A stretch of 14,676 nt of DNA from Wenzhouxiangella sp. (GCA_007123575.1 SKKV01000218.1:1-14676), one strand, 5' to 3'. Positions 1 through 8,892 are shown, numbered from the stretch's first letter. Numbers and translations: made by a program. Notes: generated from the sequence alone by a model not told the origin.

Positions 1-913
1 CGCGCTCGGCGGCGGCCAGGTTGTACCAGTGGGCCGTGGACAGATGCTCGACGACAAAGCGTGACAGCGGCGGATCGCTCCGGCGCCGGGCCAAACGCCA
101 GGCGCCTTCAATCGCGGCGGCGGCCGTCATCGCCAGGCGTGGCGACACCTTGCCCACGCGCGGCGTTTCGCCATAGGCCTCAAGCAACCTGCCGATAATC
201 TCGCCGGTCGGCAGGGGCTCGCCGTTGCTGATGAAGTAGGGCTTGCCCGCAGCCGTGGCCGGGCCGACCAGGTTGTCCAGTGCCAGGACATGGGCACTGG
301 CGGCGTTATCGATATAGACGGTATCAATGAGCTTTTCCGGGGCTGGTAAACGCAGGCGACCGGCGCGGTTCTTTTCAACCAGGCGCGGCACGAGCTGGTT
401 GTCGCCAGGCCCCCAGATCAGGTGCGGACGAAGCGCGCAGGTTTTCAGCGCCGGACCGTTCGCGCCGAGCACCGCCTGCTCGGCGCGGGCCTTGGTTGCC
501 GGATACGGCGCCTGGAAGTGATCCGGGTACGGCAATGATTCATCGCCGTATTCAATATCACCGCCGCCGTGGACGACGCTGGGCGAGGAGGTGTACACCA
601 GGGTGTCGATACCGTGGGCCTGGCAGGCGGCCAGCACGTTGTCGGTGCCGATAACATTGGGGCGCTCGAAATCAGGCCAGTGCAGTCCGGGACCGGCTTT
701 AGCGGCGACGTGAAAAACGGCCTGGCAGCCGGCCGCGGCCTGTACCACGACTTCGCGGTCGCTGATGTCACCGCGGTGGCAGACCACGCCAGCACGGGTC
801 AGCTCGGGATAGTCGGAGCGATTCAGCACGACCACGTCATCGCCGCGATCAAGCAGTTGCCGGACGATGGCCTGACCGAGAAAACCGCCGCCGCCAGTCA
901 CCAGTATCTTCAT
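1..913 (-). CDS. NAD(P)-dependent SDR/3beta-HSD-type reductase, OleD-like (C-terminus cut by window edge)
   Basis: 304 codons are visible from the ATG at 911-913; the gene continues past the left edge. The N-terminus carries the Rossmann nucleotide-binding glycine motif (TGGGGFLG, residues 6-13). An extended-SDR catalytic pattern follows: Ser-rich strand VYTSSPSVV (106-114) and YPATK (Tyr137, Lys141), then RPHLIWGPGDNQL (162-174). The middle and C-terminal pieces (YIDNAASAH, YFISNGEP, HWYN) look like OleD, the 2-alkyl-3-oxoalkanoate reductase of long-chain olefin biosynthesis, as I remember Stenotrophomonas sequences. This is memory-based resemblance, not a search. Sterol-dehydrogenase-like or sugar-epimerase relatives share the same fold, so the substrate is uncertain. 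It is transcribed divergently from the GT41 gene, with 102 bases between the two starts. If it is OleD, oleA/B/C should lie close by beyond the left edge. Confidence 0.85.
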   Translation of the reverse strand, partial: MKILVTGGGGFLGQAIVRQLLDRGDDVVVLNRSDYPELTRAGVVCHRGDISDREVVVQAAAGCQAVFHVAAKAGPGLHWPDFERPNVIGTDNVLAACQAHGIDTLVYTSSPSVVHGGGDIEYGDESLPYPDHFQAPYPATKARAEQAVLGANGPALKTCALRPHLIWGPGDNQLVPRLVEKNRAGRLRLPAPEKLIDTVYIDNAASAHVLALDNLVGPATAAGKPYFISNGEPLPTGEIIGRLLEAYGETPRVGKVSPRLAMTAAAAIEGAWRLARRRSDPPLSRFVVEHLSTAHWYNLAAAER

Positions 914-947
914 TGCGTTTGCGCATCGGGGTGGAGAACAGGCTCGA

Positions 948-956
948 TGATATACT
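948..956 (+). promoter_or_regulatory. Possible extended -10 promoter element for the GT41-ettA transcript
   Basis: The sequence TGA-TATACT matches the sigma70 -10 hexamer at five of six positions and has the upstream TGn of an extended -10. It lies 60 bases before the ATG at 1016 in the divergent intergenic region. No good -35 is seen at the usual distance, which is tolerable for extended -10 promoters. A 13-base inverted repeat, GCCGTT-G-AACGGC, follows at 969-981 and could be an operator or a 5' UTR hairpin. Both are pattern-based guesses. Confidence 0.35.
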
Positions 957-1015
957 GCCCCGCTGTTTGCCGTTGAACGGCAGCCTCGCCGTCATCACCC
1001 CGTTTTCAGCTCGTC

Positions 1016-3105
1016 ATGCAAAAGCCGCGCAAGTCCCAGGATCATCGTTTGCAAAAGGCGCTTGACCGGCATCGCGCTGGCGATTTTGCGGCTGCGGCGC
1101 GGCTGTACGATCGCATACTCGATCGCGATCCCGGCCACGCCCAGGCCTTGCATTTGCGCGCCACCCTGTATCTGCAGCAGCAGCGGCCGGAACGAGCGCT
1201 GCCAATGATCGAAAAAGCCCTGAAAAGGTCAGGGCAGCGCCCCGAACTGCTGCTCAACCGATCCTCGGCCCTACTCGCGCTGGACCGGCCCGCGGATGCG
1301 GCGCGCGATGCCGAAGCGGTCGCTTCCATCCATCCGCGGGCCTTTGGCGCCTGGCTCAACCTGGGCCTGGCGAGCGTGGCCCTGGAACAGTGGCAGACCG
1401 CGGCAGCCGCTTTTTCCAAGGCCTGCCGGCTGCGCCCCGACGACGGCCGCTGCCAGGTGGAATGGCGAATTGCCGAGCTGCGTCGGCCGGGCGGACACTG
1501 GCATGAGCTGCCTGACGCGCTCATGCAACAGGCGGCAAACTTGAGCCTGGAGCTGGCCGAGCTGATCCGCGCGCTGGCAGAACGAGACCAGCTCGAGCAG
1601 GCGGCGCAGCTGGCCATGCAGGTGTTTCCGTATCTTGAGGAAAACCCCGACGACGGCCTGGCCTGGATTAATCGAATCAAACGCGGCGGATTGCCAGTGA
1701 CCGCGAGCAAGCTGGCCGAGAATCTCTGTACTCGGCATCCAGAACACCTGGCCGCACGGCTATTCCTGGCCACCGAGCTGCAGACCCGGGGCCTGGCCGC
1801 GCGCGCTTGTGAGCATTACCGTGCTTTGCTGGAGCATCACCCCGATCACTGGCAGGCACACAGCAACTACCTGATTGCCCTGCAGCTTGACCCGAACGCC
1901 ACGCCCGAGCAGATTGAACAGGCCCACCAGCAGTGGGCGAACCAGCATGCGCCAGCCGCCGAGCCGCTGACCGCTCAACGCGGAAAAACACCGCTGCGCA
2001 TCGGCTGGTTCACGCCGCGCCTGCTGGCCGGGCCGATGACGGCCTTCTTTGCCGCCGTGCTCGAGGCCTTTCCGCGCGACGGCGTCGAGCACTGGCTATA
2101 CCAGTGCCATCCGGCCAAGGACCCAACCACGGCGCGCTTCGCACAGGCTGCTGATCGCTTCATCGACGCCTCCGAGCTAGATGACGATGCGCTGGTCAAG
2201 CGTGCCCGCGAAGACGGTCTGGACTTAGTCATGGACTTGAGCGGCCATGCGCCGCATCATCGCCTGCGCTCGTTCGCCCGTCGCCTGGCGCCGGCCCAGC
2301 TGAGCTGGCTGGATTACTTTCACCCCACCGGCATTGCCGCCATTGATGGATTCATCAGTGATCCGGTACTGGAGTCTGGCAGCGCCGATGCACCAGCAAG
2401 CAGCCCCCTGCTGCTGCCACGGGGCCGGCTGTGCTATGCGCCGGTGTCTGGCGCACCGGCTCCGGCATCAGCGGCCGAAGGCCCGGTTCAGATCGCCTGC
2501 TTCAACCGCAGCGCCAAGATCAGTGACCCGGTACTGGCCATCTGGGCCCGGATTCTGGACCGGGTGCCCGAGGCCGAACTACTGCTCCGCTGTCACCAGT
2601 TTGACCAGGCCGAAGGCAGGCGCGATTTTATCGATCGGGCTGGCAAGGCCGGTATCGCCGAAAACCGGGTGAAGCTGAAAGGCTGGAGCGATCATCTCGA
2701 AGTGCTTGCAGCCTACAACAGGATTGACCTGGCCCTGGACACCTTTCCCTTCTCCGGCTGCGCCACCAGCGCCGATGCGCTGTTCATGGGCGTACCCGTA
2801 ATCAGCCTGATGGGGCAAACCCGGGTCGGGCGCCAGACCGCCAGCCTGCTTTATCATGCCGGCTTCGACGAGTGGGTTGGCCAGGACGCGGAAGACTACG
2901 TTGAACGGGCCGTCCGCACGGCCCTGGCGCCGCGCACATCGACGGAGCAGCGCCTGGCTCGACAGCGCCAGTTTCTGACCCAGGTCGGCGATTGCCCCGG
3001 TTTTGCTGCCGACCTGGAGGCGCGGTTGCGGTCCATTGCTCTGGATATCGCCGCCGGCAACCCCCATCTCGAATCACCACGACGCAACAGCGAACCCGCC
3101 GACTA

Positions 3106-3106
<1 letters not shown>
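1016..3106 (+). CDS. TPR-repeat protein with O-GlcNAc-transferase-like (GT41/SPINDLY-type) C-terminal domain
   Basis: This 696-residue protein has tetratricopeptide-like helical repeats over about residues 10-145 and again about 240-292. A GT41-type catalytic region follows from about 327 to 680. Recognisable GT41 landmarks are DLSGHAPHHRL (407-417), WLDYFHPTG (431-439, where relatives usually read WLGYPGTTG), FNRSAKISDPVLAIWARIL (496-514, including the nucleotide-sugar-binding Lys) and ALDTFPFSG...ALFMGVPVISL (573-598). The family transfers sugar from a UDP-sugar to Ser/Thr or Asn of proteins in the cytoplasm; the target here is unknown. The opening motif of the catalytic half is aberrant: RIGWFTPRLLAGPM (328-341) stands where relatives have an Asp-Phe...His-Pro pattern. 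The ATG at 1016 has no clear Shine-Dalgarno sequence. Its TAA overlaps the ettA ATG by one base, so the two are probably translated from one message. Family assignment is strong; activity is doubtful. Confidence 0.88.
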
Positions 3107-4776
<1,670 letters not shown>

Positions 4777-4863
4777 TCGAAACCATTCCTTGACCAGGCT
4801 CTCTAAAGGCTTGGCCAGGTTTCACTGACCGCTCACATTCACCAAAAGCGAGATTGACCAGAT

Positions 4864-5355
4864 ATGAAGTATCTCATCGTCCTTATCGCCAGCCTTGCAC
4901 TGCTGGCCGGCTGCAAGACCGGCCCGAACGGTGGACTGGATGACGAAGCAAACGCCCAGGCCAGCGAGACGGCGACCGAGGCTCCGACGCGCGAAGTCAG
5001 GCGCCGCAGCGAGTCAGCACAACAAGCGCAGGCGGATACCACGCCACGGCGTGCGCCGCCTCGAGCTGACGACCCTACCATTCACCTGCCCAGGTTCCAG
5101 GGTTCGCTGACGGGCGAAGGTCTCGGCTTGGACATGGTCCTGGACGGCAGCAGCCCGGAAGCCTTTCGGGATAGCTTGGAAATGGTAGCGCTGGAATCAT
5201 CAGACGAGCAGTATCAGTTGCTCGATCAGGCGCTGGGCATCCTGCGTCACACCAACCTGGCGTTTCGCGATCTGAATACGCTCTACAGCCACCTTGACGG
5301 TATGACAGGCCAAGAAGTCATCGACTACGCGCGCCAGGAAGCACGGCGCCGCTAA
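4864..5355 (+). CDS. Small predicted lipoprotein of unknown function
   Basis: This 163-residue protein has a clear lipoprotein signal: a short hydrophobic segment ending in the lipobox LLAGC, with the lipidated Cys at residue 17. Lys at the +2 position favours outer-membrane sorting under the E. coli rule. A low-complexity, Ala/Glu/Arg/Pro-rich linker (about 20-72) leads to a small folded region (about 85-163). That region contains DGSSPEAFRDSLEMV, a helical stretch, and LDGMTGQEVIDYARQEA near the end. The pattern (Ser/Asp-x-Ala-Phe...Leu-Asp-Gly-x-Thr...Glu-Val-Ile) faintly recalls small lipoproteins of the DUF6694 type, but I cannot confirm this. It lies 87 bases after ettA on the same strand; no convincing terminator or promoter is visible between them. 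It ends 21 bases before the end of the convergent polysaccharide operon. Confidence 0.85.
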   Translation: MKYLIVLIASLALLAGCKTGPNGGLDDEANAQASETATEAPTREVRRRSESAQQAQADTTPRRAPPRADDPTIHLPRFQGSLTGEGLGLDMVLDGSSPEAFRDSLEMVALESSDEQYQLLDQALGILRHTNLAFRDLNTLYSHLDGMTGQEVIDYARQEARRR

Positions 5356-5376
5356 TTGGCCCGACAGCGCGACTGG

Positions 5377-6234
5377 TCAGGGTCGAAATGGCCGGGGTCG
5401 CCATCCTAGGCGATCTCTGGCGGTTTGGTCATCAACCACCAGATCCATGGCCTGACGTTTAAGCATGGCCGGTCGAATATCTTCCAAGCGACCGGCCGTG
5501 TGAGCCAGGCGCAGCATCGCTGTCATCGTCCAGACGGGCAGTCTCAGTAGCTGCACCGTTTGTCCACCAGCGCTGGCAACTCGCCGAAGCATTGCGGGAT
5601 ACTCCAGACTCTCCCCCCCGCCAACGGCAAACGTACCATTGGCCTGACGGCCAAATTTGAGGCAGTTGACGATCAGGGCCGCCAGATCGTCGGCATGGAC
5701 TGGTTGGCGCATGCCCCGACCGCAGTAAGGAACCAGCCGCAGGCGACTGATCAGGCCGCCGATGCGCGCAATATTCTGGTCGCGCCCGCTACCATAGATC
5801 ATGGTGGGTTTCAGCAAGGTCAGGTCGATTTCGCGCTGCCTACAAACCTCGGTCAGCTCCTGTTCGAGGTCAATCAGGTCGGTCATCAGACTGCGCTCGG
5901 CCGGGTCGCTGGAGCGCGACTTGAAATAGGTGCTGGCCGAGCTCAGGGCTATCACGCGGCCCAGGCGGTGCCCCGCCGCCACCTGGGCCAGCGCATGACG
6001 CATCGGGCCAAGACTGACCAGCACGTTGGCCTCGACATCCGCCGCGCCCTCGTTCAAATCCTGCTGCAGCCAGATGGCCTGGGCCGCCCCGCGCTCAGGC
6101 TGGCGGCGAGAAACCGCCATGATCATGACTTGCTCGGACTGCAGGCGGTGCAAGAGAAATGTGCCGACCGGACCACTCGCGCCCAGCACCAGCAGCGGCG
6201 CGCCGGGATCGGATGGGTTCAGCGACGGCGCCAT
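5377..6234 (-). CDS. Atypical SDR-fold NAD-dependent epimerase/dehydratase family protein of the polysaccharide operon
   Basis: This 285-residue protein has an N-terminal Rossmann motif, LLVLGASGPVG (14-24). SDR-like strands SSASTYF (98-104) and LKPTMIYGSGRDQNIARI (141-158) follow, and then QPVHADDLA (177-185), which is typical of nucleotide-sugar epimerase relatives in O-antigen/EPS clusters. The usual Tyr-x-x-x-Lys is missing: the equivalent helix reads DLIDLEQEL (119-127). It may therefore use other residues, or bind a nucleotide sugar without classical redox catalysis. The ATG at 6234 was chosen because it overlaps the upstream glycosyltransferase stop by 16 bases and puts the Rossmann strand close to the N-terminus. 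A start at 6342 (36 residues longer) lies deep in the upstream gene and adds only low-complexity residues. It is the last gene of the operon and ends convergently with the lipoprotein gene. Confidence 0.85.
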   Translation of the reverse strand: MAPSLNPSDPGAPLLVLGASGPVGTFLLHRLQSEQVMIMAVSRRQPERGAAQAIWLQQDLNEGAADVEANVLVSLGPMRHALAQVAAGHRLGRVIALSSASTYFKSRSSDPAERSLMTDLIDLEQELTEVCRQREIDLTLLKPTMIYGSGRDQNIARIGGLISRLRLVPYCGRGMRQPVHADDLAALIVNCLKFGRQANGTFAVGGGESLEYPAMLRRVASAGGQTVQLLRLPVWTMTAMLRLAHTAGRLEDIRPAMLKRQAMDLVVDDQTARDRLGWRPRPFRP

Positions 6235-7109
6235 AACACCACCGGCATCATCAAGGTCGCGTGCAGCCAGATCCCCAGCCACCAGAGCGGACGCACCCAG
6301 ATCGGCCAGCGGTCCCGGCAATGCTTGTTCAGGTACCGCCACAGTCCACGATGCTTGCTGATCATCACCTGCACCGGTCTGCGCCGGGAGGAAATGCCGC
6401 CAGCGTGCGAGATTGCAACATCGGGCACCAATCGAATCTTCCAGCCCCCGGCCAGCAGGCGCGCCATCAGATCCAGGTCTTCGAAATGCATGGGAAAGCC
6501 GGGGTCGAAACCACCCATTTTCACAAACGCTTCGGTGCGCAACAGCATGCAGGCCCCGGAGACCGCCTCGACTTCGCCGGGATGAGCCGGCGCCGGCAGG
6601 TGGGTGAGGTCGATAACCGGGCCCATTCTGAAGCGCAGCACCTCGTTCAGCACCCGGCGCGGCCCCGGTAGCTGACGTCGACTGCCGCGCTGTTCATTGC
6701 CGCTCATGTCGTAAATGCGCCCGGAAACCAGCGCGGCATTCGTATGCTGATCGATATCGGCCACCAGCGCCAGCAAGCCCTCGGGTGCGAGCAGGCAGTC
6801 AGGGTTGATGATCAGCAAATAGGGGGTATTGACCCGGTCCAGGACCAGGTTGACACCGCGTCCGAAACCGACATTGCCGGGACTGCGGACAATGTCCAGC
6901 TCAGGCATGACGGGGAGGTTTTCCAGGCTGTCGTCATCCGAGGCGTTATCGACCACGATCACGCGCGGCACACGAGCACCCTTCCCTTTCAACGCACGTA
7001 CACAGCGCGCCAGCCAGGGGCCGGAATTGTAGTTGACGATAACGGCCGTCACCTGGGCAAGCGCCGAGGCCGGAGCCTGCGGCTGCTCGGTGGTGAGTCC
7101 GTGCTCCAC
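6219..7109 (-). CDS. GT2-family glycosyltransferase, WbbL/rhamnosyltransferase-like
   Basis: This 296-residue protein has a GT-A fold of family 2. It has VIVNYNS (23-29), VDNASDDDS (53-61), GNVGFGRGVN (78-87) and the metal/nucleotide motif NPDC (102-105, the DxD equivalent). The acidic catalytic segment MHFEDLDLMARL (207-218) and ISHAGG (233-238) follow. The C-terminus has a Trp-rich hydrophobic stretch (about 270-293) ending in WRRR, which suggests association with the inner membrane. Relatives with this layout add rhamnose or similar sugars to lipid-linked glycans at the cytoplasmic face; the actual sugar is not predictable. The start is a GTG that begins immediately after the methyltransferase TGA. 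It is preceded by a GGAG Shine-Dalgarno (7119-7122) nine bases upstream, which supports this start. It overlaps the SDR-like gene by 16 bases. Confidence 0.92.
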   Translation of the reverse strand: MEHGLTTEQPQAPASALAQVTAVIVNYNSGPWLARCVRALKGKGARVPRVIVVDNASDDDSLENLPVMPELDIVRSPGNVGFGRGVNLVLDRVNTPYLLIINPDCLLAPEGLLALVADIDQHTNAALVSGRIYDMSGNEQRGSRRQLPGPRRVLNEVLRFRMGPVIDLTHLPAPAHPGEVEAVSGACMLLRTEAFVKMGGFDPGFPMHFEDLDLMARLLAGGWKIRLVPDVAISHAGGISSRRRPVQVMISKHRGLWRYLNKHCRDRWPIWVRPLWWLGIWLHATLMMPVVLWRRR

Positions 7110-7958
7110 TCAGCCCTGCTCCAGGCGCGCCCGCAACTCGGCGATCTCGGCGTCGCGTTCGGCCAGCAACTTTCCGGCCCGGATGTGCTTGGCAATTTCC
7201 TCGTTGTAGTGCGCGTACACCGATTCCTGGCGGTCGTCGAACAGCGAGGCGCCGGGGATGTCCGGCAGGCAGTCAACACGGGCGGCGGCAGCGGCGAGGA
7301 AATACATCGGCGGATGCACCGGCTGCTTGCCGGCGGAGACGTCCATATCATCCACGCTTAGCCATTCACTGCTGGCTGCATCGGCAATCGACCAGATCGC
7401 GGAGGCAAACATCAGCTTCTGCCCGTACAGGCGCCAGGCCGGAAAATGCCGGCCCAGCAGAGACTCGAATTCGTCGCGGTACAGTTCCCGAACGTGAAAC
7501 GGATTGCGGTAGCCGGTCTGGTCGCTATAGGTTTTCTTGTCGGGGGACGAAATCAGCAGAAAACCTTCCGGCCGCAGCACCCGGCGAAACTCGGTCAGTA
7601 GTTCATCCTGGGCAGCGAGGTGTTCCAGCGTTTCAAACGAAACGACGACATCGACACTAGCGCTGGCCATCGGCAAATCGGTGCAATCCGCGCGCTGGAA
7701 TGTCAGGTTGGTGGCCTGGTAACGGCGCTCGGCGTGGGCCACGGCCTCGGCATCAATATCCACCCCGGTCACCTGGGCCGCGCGCTGGCTGAGCAACGCA
7801 CTGCCATAGCCCTCGCCGCAGGCGGCGTCAAGTACGTCCTTGCCAGCAACCAACTGCCGGGCCCAGGCGTAGCGATGCCAGTGTTCATAGGCGATCTCGC
7901 GCACGCATTCCGGGGTGAAGCGTTCACCGGTGAATTCGAGTTCGGGACTGTCGGACAT
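7110..7958 (-). CDS. Class I SAM-dependent methyltransferase of the polysaccharide operon
   Basis: This 282-residue protein has a canonical class I fold: motif I VLDAACGEGYGS (42-53), acidic ribose-binding VDID (66-69), DCTDLP (91-96), FETLEHL (108-114) and LRPEGFLLISSPDK (128-141). The N-terminal ELEFTGERFTPE and the NPFHVREL segment (152-159) occur in methyltransferases encoded in glycan clusters. The last ~28 residues are charged and heptad-like (LLAERDAEIAELRARLEQ), suggesting a short coiled coil for dimerisation or partner binding. The context suggests it methylates a sugar of the exported polysaccharide, possibly a chain-end cap read by Wzt; that is inference. The ATG at 7958 gives the natural N-terminus, but the mRNA upstream is C-rich with no Shine-Dalgarno. 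The 121-base leader is filled by a heptanucleotide array. The stop abuts the GTG of the next glycosyltransferase. Confidence 0.93.
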   Translation of the reverse strand: MSDSPELEFTGERFTPECVREIAYEHWHRYAWARQLVAGKDVLDAACGEGYGSALLSQRAAQVTGVDIDAEAVAHAERRYQATNLTFQRADCTDLPMASASVDVVVSFETLEHLAAQDELLTEFRRVLRPEGFLLISSPDKKTYSDQTGYRNPFHVRELYRDEFESLLGRHFPAWRLYGQKLMFASAIWSIADAASSEWLSVDDMDVSAGKQPVHPPMYFLAAAAARVDCLPDIPGASLFDDRQESVYAHYNEEIAKHIRAGKLLAERDAEIAELRARLEQG

Positions 7959-7985
7959 GGGAGATTGGGAGGTTGGGACGGGGGG
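7959..7985 (+). other. G-quadruplex-type motif just upstream of the methyltransferase start
   Basis: On the plus strand, four G-tracts occur: GGG at 7959-7961, 7967-7969 and 7975-7977, and six G at 7980-7985. Loops are 5, 5 and 2 bases, satisfying the simple G3+N1-7 rule. The gene is on the minus strand, so the G-rich strand is the transcription template and the message is C-rich here. It occupies the place where a ribosome binding site would be expected. Structure formation is not demonstrated. Confidence 0.6.
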
Positions 7986-8006
7986 AGTTTAGCAAGACTA
8001 AGGGAC

Positions 8007-8083
8007 GGGTTACGGGTTACGGGTTACGGGTTACGGGTTACGGGTTACGGGTTACGGGTTACGGGTTACGGGTTACGGGTTAC
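8007..8083. repeat. Eleven perfect tandem copies of the heptamer GGGTTAC (GTAACCC on the operon strand)
   Basis: The units start at 8007 and recur every 7 bases without a mismatch through 8083. A degenerate GGGAC (8002-8006) precedes them, and a broken unit (GG then A) follows. The array lies in the 121-base gap between the glycosyltransferase stop and the methyltransferase start. The TAA stop of that glycosyltransferase (8080-8082) is part of the last-numbered copies. On the operon strand every reading frame hits TAA; on the plus strand no frame contains a stop. G-tracts separated by 4-base TTAC loops make it a potential multi-quadruplex element. Pure short tandem arrays of this kind usually vary in copy number; that is general knowledge, not seen here. 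Confidence 0.98.
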
Positions 8084-8892
8084 GGATCGGCTAGGGTTCG
8101 GTATTTTTTAGCGATGGCTTCGCGGCGTTGGGACATGGGGTCGGACTGGATGAAGGACTGGACGCGGTCGAGGTAGTCGGGGTGGCGGTCGAGTAGTCGG
8201 GTCATGGCCTCGCCACCTGGGGCCAGGCCGAGGGGGCCGAAGCTGGCGTTGCCCTGGTGGGCGACGTAGGCATGATCGCAGATGACGTGTCGCCAGCCAG
8301 CCTGGATCGCGCGCATGCACCAATCGTTTTCCTCGCCGTAGCCTTTGCCAAAAACAAGCTCATCGAAGGCGCCGATCTGGTCCAGGCAGCGGCGGCGCAA
8401 GTACATGCAGAACCCGACCGCAGTGGGCACCTCTGGATACTGGGCCGGGCCGGACTCGCGACAGGCCCTGGCCCAGCGCTCGGGCTGGGTTGGCCATGGG
8501 TTGGGCTGGCAAAAATCCGGAATCGAGGCGATCTCGGCGTTGTTACTGAGGGGCGTAATAGACGCTATGCCGTCATCATTGGCCGCGCACGCTTCCAGAG
8601 CGTCGAGAAAACCGGCCGTCACCTGCGTGTCCGAATTCAGCAGGATCACGTCCTCGCTGGAAGCCAGTGACAGGCCGAAATTTGCCGTGGCAACAAACCC
8701 GAGGTTGCGTTCGTTGCGCACCCGTATCCAGGGCTCGGGCAGACCGTTCAGCAAGGCATCGATCCCTGCCTCGGTCGAGCCATCATCAATGACAATTACC
8801 GGCGTGCTGGCTGACACGGCATCGGCCAGCGCTTCCAGGCAACGCCGGGTTTCGTTCAGGGCATTGAAGACCGGCACCACAACCGCTGTCAT
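8080..8892 (-). CDS. GT2-family glycosyltransferase (first of the polysaccharide operon)
   Basis: This 270-residue GT-A protein of family 2 has VVVPVFNA (4-11), VIDDGST (34-40), NLGFVATANFG (63-73), LNSDTQV (85-91, containing the DxD-equivalent SDT) and VGFCMYLRR (159-167). It also has GYGEENDWCMRA (184-195, catalytic acidic pair) and AHQGNASFG (211-219), typical of this branch. No transmembrane segment is apparent. It is expected to act at the cytoplasmic face on a lipid-linked or nascent glycan; donor and acceptor are unknown. The ATG at 8892 overlaps the Wzt stop by four bases (ATGA), giving translational coupling. The last sense codons (…TLADP) run up to a TAA that belongs to the heptamer array. 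The array may therefore have replaced an older 3' end. The protein is not obviously truncated for its family. Confidence 0.92.
   Translation of the reverse strand: MTAVVVPVFNALNETRRCLEALADAVSASTPVIVIDDGSTEAGIDALLNGLPEPWIRVRNERNLGFVATANFGLSLASSEDVILLNSDTQVTAGFLDALEACAANDDGIASITPLSNNAEIASIPDFCQPNPWPTQPERWARACRESGPAQYPEVPTAVGFCMYLRRRCLDQIGAFDELVFGKGYGEENDWCMRAIQAGWRHVICDHAYVAHQGNASFGPLGLAPGGEAMTRLLDRHPDYLDRVQSFIQSDPMSQRREAIAKKYRTLADP

Noticed and set aside
2579..3067. 162-codon minus-strand frame
   Set aside because: It is antisense to the catalytic domain of the GT41 gene, with no family features.
2992..3105. 38-codon upstream extension of ettA
   Set aside because: It lies inside the GT41 gene in another frame and adds non-conserved residues; the ATG at 3106 gives the canonical EttA length.
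4777..4863. Terminator or promoter between ettA and the lipoprotein gene
   Set aside because: A TTGACC (4790-4795) has no matching -10, and the near-repeat TTGACCAGG/TTGGCCAGG is direct, not inverted; no stable hairpin with a T-tract was found.
5560..6585. 341-codon open frame on the plus strand
   Set aside because: It lies antisense to two overlapping well-supported genes (SDR-fold protein and GT2). Its His/Gln/Arg-rich product has no recognisable domain; long antisense frames are common in high-GC DNA.
8007..8083. CRISPR array
   Set aside because: The units are 7 bases with no spacers; this is a simple tandem repeat.
8007..8083. True telomere or linear-replicon end
   Set aside because: The repeat resembles telomeric GGGTTA but lies internally between operon genes on both sides, and bacterial linear ends are not built this way.
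7620..8111. Plus-strand frame encoding an RVTGYGL repeat peptide
   Set aside because: It is produced by the stop-free plus-strand reading of the heptamer array fused to the antisense of the methyltransferase gene; no start signal or domain supports it.
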